Shown here: one piece after another, positions 9,098 through 16,814 of the stretch | How positions within the stretch are numbered: position 1 is the stretch's first letter | Layout: every line of letters starts with the position of its first letter | From: Paramicrosporidium saccamoebae | Lineage: Eukaryota > Rozellomycota | Length of the DNA stretch: 28,576 nt | Reading direction: 5' to 3' | NCBI GenBank assembly: GCA_002794465.1 | Contig: MTSL01000213.1 | Location: 1-28,576, forward strand | The notes under the pieces: model-generated | The model's input: the letters and a program-made list of their open reading frames with translations, nothing else | What the model was told of the DNA's origin: nothing | Databases searched by the model: none | Program-made: the position numbers and the translations under genes

Positions 9098-11431
9098 ATG
9101 AAGTTGAACAATTTCACGAGTGCTGTCCTTGCGGCCTGCTTCCTGGCCGCGGTGAATGCAGCTTGTACTCTAGACACACTAATCAGTCAACCAGGCGCCT
9201 TTGAAAGCAGCACTACACAGTGCCATCCCTTGGCCACCACACCTAGTCACTCCCCCCACTGGTTTACTGCGATCAGCACCCCAGAACGTAGGCTTGCCTT
9301 TAGTGCTCAGGTCTTTCAACTGGCCAACCCGCCGCAGAGAGGTCATGGAGCGACGGCGGGGCGATACTATCAATCTGCCTTTAATGATGCGGTAAAGAGC
9401 AGCTTGAGAGGCATCAATTCGAACGATGTGGCAGCCTGTCAGCACGACGAATGCTGTCAATTCCTGTCAGATGCTATTCGGGGGATCCCCCAGAACAGCT
9501 TGAAAGCTTTGTCGGTTCGATGCGTCATGCGAATCACCGAGGACGCCAAAAGTGGGACCGCAGGGAGAGATCTAAAGATCCTGAACCTGCTGCCGACTGA
9601 TGTTCTAAAGACCAAGGGCTATGCAATTATCAGACAGCTGTCTGGAGAGGGCGGGATCAAAGTTGTTCCCAGCACAGTGCTTGGCCATATTCTTTCTCAG
9701 CCAGCAGCGTGTCAAGCTCTAAGCAGCGGAGATTGGGCCACACTGCTAACCACCTCCTTAAAGATAGCAAAAGAGTGCCTCCACGCAGGACAAAAGAATT
9801 TCACTAACGCATATGCTCCCGGGGCAAAGACAAGCAAGTTGGACGCAGCAGCGTTTGAGCTCTACAATAGGGATATCCACCGCCAACTAATACCAACTCT
9901 CACCTCTGACCAAGTAATGCACTATGCAGGAAAGGCAGAAGAAGGTCAATTTCCAGGCCACAATTTGGATTTGAATGCACTTGGATCAAACGCAAAAGGT
10001 CTCACTCGTCGTCTGCTCCTGGGCATGACCCATCAGTTCCCGGATTATCGCATGGAATTTTCAAGATCGGCCTGGTCCAAGGTGAGCGAAGACATTTTCA
10101 AGGACCTACCTGCCGACGATGCTGCCGCAATAGCCAATGCTATTAGACCCACAACCCGCGGAGATAGTATTCAGGAGTGGTTGTCAAAGACGCAGCTTGA
10201 GCATTTGGTAGTGCATCACGAAATTTGTAGTGTCCTCCTTCCTGTAACGATGAATCGCAAGATTGCGATTACAAAGGAATGCTTTGCCTCGATGCAACCA
10301 AAGACTCAAGCGGCTGCTCTCGTAAATGGTGGCACACTGCCAAATGACCTCTTGGCGAGTGCCACCGGCGATCAAGTCAGCGCATGGAGCTATAATGGGA
10401 CACAGGGACTAAATTTGCTGGGATTGATACGCAACCGCGAAAATATTTCCAAACTCATCGCTCTGATGGGCGCAAATGTGGAATATGATCATCCCTGCAA
10501 GTTAATCACCGATCTGGACATGCTTAAGGATCTGCCAGTTCTTCAAAAGTTTATGAGTGTCCGTTGTCGTTCCAGAATGGCATTCGAGCTGGAGGCAGAG
10601 GATTATGTTGGACTGGATCCCCGAATGATCTATCTTCAGACATTTGCAGAGATGAAGCGCGTACGCAAGCCCGAGTTCTGGACCGATATGAATTCTTCAA
10701 TCCTCGGCATCCTTATTACCATTGATGGATTTTGCTCGGATATAGACAGTACAACCTTTTCTGGCTTCAAGAAGGATACCTATTCGGCAGTCACTCGCGA
10801 TTGCCTCCGGCAGCTCCCCTATCTTGATGATTTGGCAGCCGATGTGATCCAGAGCATGCCTACCGCTGTATTCGCGAATGATAATGCTAGTACCATTAGT
10901 GCCGCAGTCGTTTCCAAGATGAGCGCTGAGCAGATTGGAATGGTTGGAAACGCAGCCACATCGGGCATTAGTATCGGTGCGCATTTGTCAGAGACTATTC
11001 TTGATAAATTCAGTGCTGCACATTACGGAAAGATTCAGCCCGTCCATTGGAAAGATGTTCCGGCTGGCTCATTCAAGGCAATCTCTACATCGGAGCGACT
11101 TGCCGCAGTTCCCGGCAATTCCATGGTCCACTGGACAAGAACTCAAGTAGGCAACGTCTCCAAAGACCTCTTGGCTGAAATGACCCCCGATCAGGCGGAG
11201 AACATTAGCAGCTCTGCTAGTGTTGCGGATTCGGCTCTTCATGTTCTGACTCCTGATATCAACTTTTGTCCCGAAACAAGGGCCATCATTGAGAGACGCC
11301 GCAAAGAAGCTAATATCACAGTCGGCGATGAAGCCTCTAGCACCACCTTGATCATTATCCTAGTTGTCGGCGTTGCAGCAGCCCTCGCCGCATGTGCTGG
11401 TTTCTACTTTTGGAGACGCAATCATCAGTAA
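9098..11431 (+). CDS. Secreted single-pass membrane protein, paralog 1 (unknown function)
   Basis: A 777-aa intronless protein. The ATG begins a signal peptide (1-~21, 'LAACFLAAVNA'). A long ectodomain of short helical repeats follows, then one membrane helix (~748-770) and a tiny basic tail (WRRNHQ). The ectodomain repeats a rough module in which a Cys is followed 25-35 residues later by another Cys, with recurring 'L..LTSDQV..W'-like phrases; a CQHDECCQFL motif lies near residue 115. N-glycosylation sequons (NFT, NGT, NIS) are present. It is a paralog of the next gene: CQHDECCQFL matches CTNDHCLRWL, and 'CSVLLPVT...ECFASMQPKTQAAAL' matches 'CSLLPET...DCFRYLDPKSQAKVL'. The helical repeat style recalls mesothelin/stereocilin-like superhelices, a weak resemblance. 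Likely a surface protein. AATAAA follows ~25 nt after the stop. Confidence 0.8.
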   Translation: MKLNNFTSAVLAACFLAAVNAACTLDTLISQPGAFESSTTQCHPLATTPSHSPHWFTAISTPERRLAFSAQVFQLANPPQRGHGATAGRYYQSAFNDAVKSSLRGINSNDVAACQHDECCQFLSDAIRGIPQNSLKALSVRCVMRITEDAKSGTAGRDLKILNLLPTDVLKTKGYAIIRQLSGEGGIKVVPSTVLGHILSQPAACQALSSGDWATLLTTSLKIAKECLHAGQKNFTNAYAPGAKTSKLDAAAFELYNRDIHRQLIPTLTSDQVMHYAGKAEEGQFPGHNLDLNALGSNAKGLTRRLLLGMTHQFPDYRMEFSRSAWSKVSEDIFKDLPADDAAAIANAIRPTTRGDSIQEWLSKTQLEHLVVHHEICSVLLPVTMNRKIAITKECFASMQPKTQAAALVNGGTLPNDLLASATGDQVSAWSYNGTQGLNLLGLIRNRENISKLIALMGANVEYDHPCKLITDLDMLKDLPVLQKFMSVRCRSRMAFELEAEDYVGLDPRMIYLQTFAEMKRVRKPEFWTDMNSSILGILITIDGFCSDIDSTTFSGFKKDTYSAVTRDCLRQLPYLDDLAADVIQSMPTAVFANDNASTISAAVVSKMSAEQIGMVGNAATSGISIGAHLSETILDKFSAAHYGKIQPVHWKDVPAGSFKAISTSERLAAVPGNSMVHWTRTQVGNVSKDLLAEMTPDQAENISSSASVADSALHVLTPDINFCPETRAIIERRRKEANITVGDEASSTTLIIILVVGVAAALAACAGFYFWRRNHQ

Positions 11432-11613
11432 AGCATGAAATTAGAAAATCAATAAAGAGGTACCTTGTACATATAACTGTGATTTAATGGCCTTGTGAGA
11501 TATAGTAAGCAAATTTTCTTTTAAAAAAGTACGTGGTATCAACATTAAGCATCCATCCAACACATCCGCGGAAGGATGGATGTGAATATCAGCCAATAAA
11601 GTGTCATATTATT

Positions 11614-11785
11614 GTCGCGTAGTGGGGATAAATAGTATGGACTGGAAGGGGGTCTGTCTACTGCTAGTCCTATAATAGTATGGATACACATCTCACTGTC
11701 CTCAAATACCCAGCTAATCAACACTCTATCACACAAATACCCAACTAATCAATCCTCTGCCTCTGCCTCTGCCTCTACGTCACAC
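11614..11785 (+). repeat. Dispersed repeat copy C
   Basis: Near-complete copy: gtcgcgtagtggggataa head, two atagtatgga direct repeats flanking a middle section with a G5 run, acacatctcactgtcctcaaatacccagc core, and a ctaatcaatcctctgcctctgcc...acgtcac tail with a short ctctgc expansion. Confidence 0.9.
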
Positions 11786-11874
11786 TATTAACCTCACATT
11801 AACCAATAACGCGTCTGATCCACCTCATAACGCATATACCTTTGGAACTTGATTAGTCAATGGGGCGCAATACG

Positions 11875-12031
11875 ATTGGCAGATTCGCAGCCGAGGCGAT
11901 TGGTGTAATGTGTCTGGCCACCCTGACAGTTACCAATCGGCATCGGCATTCCGTGCTACTTTGGAGCAGTCTTGTTGGTGCAAGCTGCACATTTCACACC
12001 AATCAGCCTAAAATGACGGTGCGCCTATAAA
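11875..12031 (+). promoter_or_regulatory. CCAAT-box cluster and TATA box upstream of second paralog
   Basis: CCAAT/ATTGG pentamers lie at 11875-11879, 11899-11903, 11933-11937 and 11999-12003. A TATA box (ctataaag, tataa at 12026-12030) lies about 40 nt before the ATG at 12070. The arrangement parallels that of the first paralog. Confidence 0.55.
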
Positions 12032-12069
12032 GCAGCGACCGTCCAGTGCGGTGATTCACCTTGTTTACG

Positions 12070-14451
12070 ATGAGACTCTCTGCTGCTGTATTGATCATAA
12101 CTGCAGCGCTTTTGCAGAACACTTCTGCTTCTGCTGTTACCGCACAGACTTACTCTCACAATGGGCCCGCTGCAAAGGCTGCGGTGAGTAAAGACGGAAT
12201 TACCGATTTTGCTGATGATAGTGTGATTAATACGGGATCTCCGCCATTTGACAAACCTGCATCATTACCTCCGCTCGTCTTCCGGGCAATGACTGCTAAC
12301 AATATCATCACGTTTGCCAAATATGGTGCCAAGCATGCTGGTGTCAAGTTGGACCCGAAGACAGACTTGAACAATGCCAATTACAAAAAATTCCTGGCCG
12401 GTATCGGCAGTGAACAAATTCAAGCCTGTACCAACGACCACTGTCTTAGGTGGCTCTACAAAGGCGCCTTTGAGCTCAAACTCGGAGGTTCTCTCAAGGG
12501 AAGGGATGCCTTAAATGGTGTCCAAGTCCGTACGATTGTTGATTCTGCATTTAAAGGTGATTGTCTGAAAGCTACCAATCAAACCCAAACAGTGGAAGCT
12601 GCCTGCGTGAAGGGACAGTTGGATGCCATCCCGGAAAAAGTTAGAAAAGCTTACGCGGCACAGATCATCACAACAGCTGGGGACAATCTCCATTATCTTT
12701 CTGCTGATATGCTCAAATCCGTCTTTTCAGTGGCCTCTGCATGTGAGAAGATTAGAAATGCAGGCAGTTTGAAAGCAATCCTAACTAGCAATAGTCTAGC
12801 AGGCGCAGTTACCGCGGAATGCTTTGCGCATATCCCTCCCGCGGTTATCAATGCAATTCAAGGAGATAGTACAGACGGTGGAGTTACTCAAGCCAAGGTT
12901 AACGTCGCGAGCAAAATTGGATTGTACAAACTATACAATGGTGCACTTCCCAAGCCAATGCTTGAAGGTATTAGCGCTGCGTTGATGAAGGATTTCGCAA
13001 CTGGGTTCGCCAGTGGAGATAGACCTGGTAAAGGTCTCGTTTTGGAGAACATTACCACTAACAACCTGTCGAGTATAAATCAAAAGACACTCTTGGGAAA
13101 CCTCAATGCTAATGATGCTGTCAAGCTGGCTTCAACTGGTAAAAAGCTTACTTTGGCACATTTTGACAAAATTTCTGCTGAAGATGCATATACTGCACTG
13201 AGACACTTTGACCCGACTGCCTTTGGAAATCTAGGTGGTGATATTATTGCTCACATCATGAACGACTACCCGGCCGTCTGCTCACTTCTCCCCGAGACTA
13301 TCGAGTACAAGAATGTCAAGTTGACCAATTCAGATTGTTTCCGCTACTTGGATCCTAAATCTCAGGCAAAAGTGCTTGCAACGGCCGCCAGTGTTCCTGA
13401 CAATGCCCTCGTCCATGTCACGTCTGACATGGTGAAAGGATGGGAATATACGGGGGCTCGCTCAGAGAGTTTCTCTGGTGCCAATGTCTTGGGAGCCAAT
13501 CCGAAACGCCCCAACATTGAAAGCATTATTGCCGGTCTTGGAGTCGATCCCGATGGTCCTAATCCGTGCAAAGATCAAATTCCTTCTGTTACCGACATGG
13601 CTGTAGTCCTGGGTGATAACATAACGTACGCGTGCTTCAAAGAGGGAGAACATGAGATCCCTACCGACAAAGACGCCAAGTTTAGTGAACGCCTCCGTTA
13701 CATGGTGCCTTTCCCGCAGCTATTGAAGGCTCAGGGCATAAAGTTCTTTGAGAATTTGTCAGAGAAAACTTTTGCAACTCTTATGAAGACGGGCACATTC
13801 TGTAGGGGAGTCGATATTGATACTTGGTCCGTGATCAAGCCCGAAATCAAGAAGAATACAAGCTCCAGGTGTCTCGCTGAGCTCATGACCCATCTGTCCC
13901 CCACAGCGGAAGATCTCAAAGGAATGTCTGAAAGCGTCCTCGCAGGTCTTCAGCCTAGTCAGATTCCTGCATCTATGATCCCGTCCTTTAGCAAGGAGCA
14001 ACTCATGGCCGCTGATCCGTCTATTGCTACCATCTTTACCGCCGACACTCTTAAAGCTATCGACGTGACTGCTTTGAACGGTGAATTCTGGGCGAATGTC
14101 TCTCCTGCAGCATTCGGAGGAGTTGCAACGGTTCAAGATATTAAGCCTGAAAACATGACCAAGTGGACTGAGGCTCAGGTCACAAAGGCCTCAGAAGAGG
14201 CCTTTACGCCCCTCACCAAGGAGCAGGCTCAGACTGTTGGCTCCGAAGCTGCAGCTGACGCTTCTCCTGTGAAGGCACTCGTGGCAATGAAGGGAATCTC
14301 TGAAGAAGCTCGCCAAGTCCTCAAGTCACGCTTGAAGGCCGAAGATGCAGCATCGGAAGGAATCCCAACTTGGGTGTTGTTCATCATTGGCGGAGTGATC
14401 GCCGTAGCTCTCATTGGCGGTCTGGTCTACTTTTTTGTTCTTCGCAAGTAG
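12070..14451 (+). CDS. Secreted single-pass membrane protein, paralog 2 (unknown function)
   Basis: A 793-aa intronless protein. The ATG at 12070 is chosen because it starts a clean signal peptide (MRLSAAVLIITAALLQNTSASA) 40 nt downstream of a TATA box. The ectodomain has paired cysteines (CTNDHCLRWL near residue 120; 'SACEKI...ECFAHI'; 'CSLLPET...DCFRYLD'; 'PCKDQI...ACFKE'; 'FCRGVD...RCLAEL') that align with those of the preceding gene. The last ~150 residues of the ectodomain are a run of short repeats of the form 'IPASMIPSFSKEQL' and 'MTKWTEAQV'. A membrane helix (~767-788) and a tail of a few residues (FVLRK) end the protein. Tandem duplication of an ancestral surface protein, followed by divergence, is inferred. 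Stereocilin/mesothelin-like repeats are a possible but unproven relation. Confidence 0.8.
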   Translation: MRLSAAVLIITAALLQNTSASAVTAQTYSHNGPAAKAAVSKDGITDFADDSVINTGSPPFDKPASLPPLVFRAMTANNIITFAKYGAKHAGVKLDPKTDLNNANYKKFLAGIGSEQIQACTNDHCLRWLYKGAFELKLGGSLKGRDALNGVQVRTIVDSAFKGDCLKATNQTQTVEAACVKGQLDAIPEKVRKAYAAQIITTAGDNLHYLSADMLKSVFSVASACEKIRNAGSLKAILTSNSLAGAVTAECFAHIPPAVINAIQGDSTDGGVTQAKVNVASKIGLYKLYNGALPKPMLEGISAALMKDFATGFASGDRPGKGLVLENITTNNLSSINQKTLLGNLNANDAVKLASTGKKLTLAHFDKISAEDAYTALRHFDPTAFGNLGGDIIAHIMNDYPAVCSLLPETIEYKNVKLTNSDCFRYLDPKSQAKVLATAASVPDNALVHVTSDMVKGWEYTGARSESFSGANVLGANPKRPNIESIIAGLGVDPDGPNPCKDQIPSVTDMAVVLGDNITYACFKEGEHEIPTDKDAKFSERLRYMVPFPQLLKAQGIKFFENLSEKTFATLMKTGTFCRGVDIDTWSVIKPEIKKNTSSRCLAELMTHLSPTAEDLKGMSESVLAGLQPSQIPASMIPSFSKEQLMAADPSIATIFTADTLKAIDVTALNGEFWANVSPAAFGGVATVQDIKPENMTKWTEAQVTKASEEAFTPLTKEQAQTVGSEAAADASPVKALVAMKGISEEARQVLKSRLKAEDAASEGIPTWVLFIIGGVIAVALIGGLVYFFVLRK

Positions 14452-14632
14452 ATGCTCACCGAATGAATTGTACAGTAAAATGATGTAGATAAATTGAACA
14501 AATAAATGAATGGGGCTGTAAGCGCGAGTCTGGTACGTAAAAGGGTTGTTAAACACGATCCGTTTGTTATTATCGAAGAGTTCGATCCAGATAGCGGTAG
14601 TGTATAAGTGTATAAGCCACACACTACTAAAA

Positions 14633-14721
14633 CTGTAAGAAATACGACCTTGTTGAGCAGTTTCCGCCTGTTATAAAATTGTGAGAGATAGGGCCTTGCT
14701 GAATGGTATCCGCTTATTATG
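14633..14721. repeat. Imperfect tandem duplication, 46-bp period
   Basis: The segments 14633-14675 and 14679-14721 align along their length, sharing blocks such as ccttg(t/c)tga and tccgc(c/t)t(g/a)tta. About a quarter of positions differ. Confidence 0.65.
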
Positions 14722-14793
14722 CTACATACTCTAATAAAACTAATTCGCTCATCAACAAGATCATGGCCCAATAAAATGACTATGGATCAACCT

Positions 14794-14970
14794 GTCGCGT
14801 AATGGGTGAATTACTGCAGGCTTTGTCAGACGGAAAGAAATCTTGCCAATTGCTAATCCAACGGCCTAATTCAGGTGAGAAGAAAATTTGCTCACTGCCA
14901 ATCTTGAAATTGCAAGTACACTGATCTCACCATCCACAACTATCCAACAACTAATCAATCATCTGCATCC
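14794..14970 (+). repeat. Dispersed repeat copy G (diverged long form)
   Basis: Begins gtcgcgtaatgggtgaattactg. Its middle (gctaatccaacggcctaattcagg...gagaagaaaa...tgctcactgccaatc) matches copy F on the minus strand at the window end. The tail reads caactaatcaatcatct. Confidence 0.7.
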
Positions 14971-14993
14971 CAACTCCACATACATACAAGAGT

Positions 14994-15789
14994 TTATAGA
15001 GGTGCTACAATATCATTGAGGAAAGAGGATAAATCTATTCCAACTCCTTCCTCGGGCGTCTCACTCTTCAATTGACCATCAACATTGGTCATGTTGAGCA
15101 GAACAAGCTGTCGCAGAATAGTCTCCAAATGAGAATTGGATTGTTTGAGGATGGCCGAATTCACAGAATCGGCCAAGTCTTCTCGATGCTGCATTGCCAG
15201 TAGATGCTGCACCGGTGAATCGGAGGGATCGGAATACGCCAACAACACAATGACATCCTAAATCATATTACAACCAGACTACAGGCCGCACCTCCAGGTG
15301 TTTCTTTAGCATTGGTCGATTCTGGACGAGCGGCGTGATGGATGATTCTATAAACTCGAGGGCCGTAGTTGATTCTCCTCCCCGAACCATCTCTACAAAT
15401 TGTTGGCACAGCAGCTTGAACCGCAATAAACATCCATCCACGTCTTCGTTAGAGTCGATACCATCCTGCATGTCCACGCCCAACAACTGCGGGAAGAACT
15501 CTCCCATGTACTGGAGGGCTTCAGCTAGACGTCCGTCCAGGATGAGATTCTTTAGATGACTGCGGTACTGAAGAGTTTGGGCTGCGAGTAGCTCGGCCTT
15601 ACTCAGCGTCTCCTTTGCGGGGCCCAGCCACTGTGCCAGAAACGCCTCGGCCGTCTCATAGTAGCAGTGATGTGCCAGATAGCTGAATATCAAATGTGCC
15701 GCCGAGAGGTCGATTTTCTCATTAGCGATAATTGAGCTGGCTAGGTCGTTGTTGTCAGTGGTCGGAATGTCAACCTTGAGCATTTTCAT
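14994..15789 (-). CDS. GID8: LisH-CTLH-CRA protein, GID/CTLH ubiquitin ligase subunit (GID8/TWA1-like)
   Basis: Predicted 253-aa protein, complement(join(14994..15257,15292..15789)), with a 34-nt intron (15258-15291). Splicing gives 'LKKHLEDVIVLLAYSDPSDSP'. LisH ~28-60 ('HLIFSYLAHHCYYETAEAFL'), CTLH ~75-135 ('LILDGRLAEALQYMGEFFPQLL'), CRA to the C-terminus (LLAYSD..DSP...VNSAIL). In yeast and animals these proteins form the GID/CTLH E3 ligase, which targets gluconeogenic enzymes in yeast. The domain order without SPRY fits GID8/TWA1; some wording (LAHHCYYETAEAF, LLAYSDP) is closer to RanBPM/GID1, so a RanBPM that lost SPRY is the alternative. The first ATG (15789) is used. It is divergent from the acidic protein gene, with 54 bp between the starts. 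Confidence 0.82.
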
Positions 15790-15843
15790 GTTGAGGGGTC
15801 GGGGTGTGGTGCCGTGCCGATGCTTCACAACGAGGACGCTGAA

Positions 15844-16232
15844 ATGACCGATTCTCCCAACCAGCAGCAACCGCAGCAGTATGACTTATTGGCCCAACCT
15901 TTTCTTGTAGGGAAGATGGAAAGGGCAAGGAAAAGTTTTACCCAATGCTAACATCTCACGACGACGGATATCAGGACATAATCCTGACCTCTGGTATGTC
16001 CCTCCACCATTCTCATGCAGTAGACAACCTCGACGAAAGCATGTTGGACGACGAGGAAGAATGGCGTGCCAACTCTGACGGCGAGGAGAGTGAAGAGGAG
16101 GGACTGGACGAGGAGGACGGCGAAGAAGCGGAGATGGTCATTGAATGTCCCTTTGAGGAACCCAAGGCAGCGCTGCTGGACCTATCCCACGAGGATGCTC
16201 CCCTAGAGTCGCCTCGTATCTCCATACCATAA
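15844..16232 (+). CDS. Small acidic protein of unknown function
   Basis: Predicted 119-aa protein, join(15844..15906,15936..16232), with a proposed 29-nt intron (15907-15935) in phase 0. The 5' exon (MTDSPNQQQPQQYDLLAQPF...) is Gln-rich. The rest is strongly acidic, with a run of Glu/Asp around residues 55-85. The intron is supported by its size and GT..AG ends, and because it joins an ATG exon to the downstream frame. Its 3' end is purine-rich, so the splice is the least certain in this window; a start at ATG 15945 without the 5' exon is the alternative. I recognise no family. Acidic tails of this kind occur in chromatin and ribosome-biogenesis factors, but no function is claimed. AATAAA-like sequence follows about 100 nt downstream. 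Confidence 0.55.
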
Positions 16233-16814
16233 TGCATTTTATTTCGTGTAGATGCCAATCTGGAGCCTGTCAGCTTGGACAATATTCTCCCTCAAGGTTC
16301 CCGCCGAAGCCGTCCCACCAAATTCGATTAATTAAATAAATGATTTGTGAGTGGCTTGGGTGGTTGGGGGTTCTGAGGTAGTAGGGGGTTTGAGTAGGCT
16401 GAATGGTGTCCGAGTAGGTTGTATCGCGTAGTGGGGATAAATAGTACGGACTGTCAGGCAAGAAAGGGGGGGGGGTTTGTTTACTGCTAATCCTACAATA
16501 GTATGGATATACATCTCATTGTCCTCAAATACCCAGCAACTAGGTCTTCTCCAAACTGGGGAACTATCTTCAAATACCCGACTAATCAATCCTCTACCTC
16601 TACGTCACGGTTGAATAATATATCATACGTATGGACCAAGGGTAAAATGGGCGTATTACGAAGGAATACACCATGTTATATCAGCAGATACGAAACAACA
16701 GGTCGGTACTACAATACAGGCCCTATACAACCATACAAACATACAAATACACAAATATACAAACCCTATGCAGGTCGATGTAAACCTCATGAATGGCAAC
16801 GTTTATTCACAATG
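16233..16814. other. Spacer between convergent genes
   Basis: It contains a GT-rich stretch (16345-16420), a dispersed repeat copy (16423-16608) and low-complexity tacaaatac repeats (16730-16765). No gene is seen. Confidence 0.6.
16423..16608 (+). repeat. Dispersed repeat copy D
   Basis: Same block order as copy C: tcgcgtagtggggataaatagta head, a poly-G run of 10 (16466-16475), gtttactgctaatcctacaatagtatgga, then catctcattgtcctcaaatacccagc. An extra ~35 bp lies before a second aaatacccgactaatcaatcctctac...acgtcac tail. Confidence 0.9.

Larger units (their letters stand above)
11432..12069. other. Spacer between the two paralogs
   Basis: It contains the polyadenylation signal of the first paralog, a dispersed repeat copy (11614-11785) and the CCAAT/TATA promoter region of the second paralog. 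No gene is seen. Confidence 0.6.
14452..14993. other. Spacer between convergent genes
   Basis: It lies between the 3' ends of paralog 2 and the LisH-CTLH gene. It holds AATAAA at about 14500, an imperfect 43-bp direct duplication (14633-14721) and a diverged copy of the dispersed repeat (14794-14970). No gene is seen. Confidence 0.6.

Noticed and set aside
14326-14771. Minus-strand open frames after paralog 2
   Set aside because: Low complexity, overlapping a coding end and a duplicated spacer segment; no start context or motif.
16423-16608. Dispersed repeat as a tRNA-derived SINE
   Set aside because: The head resembles a Pol III A box with one mismatch, but no B box or tRNA fold could be found.
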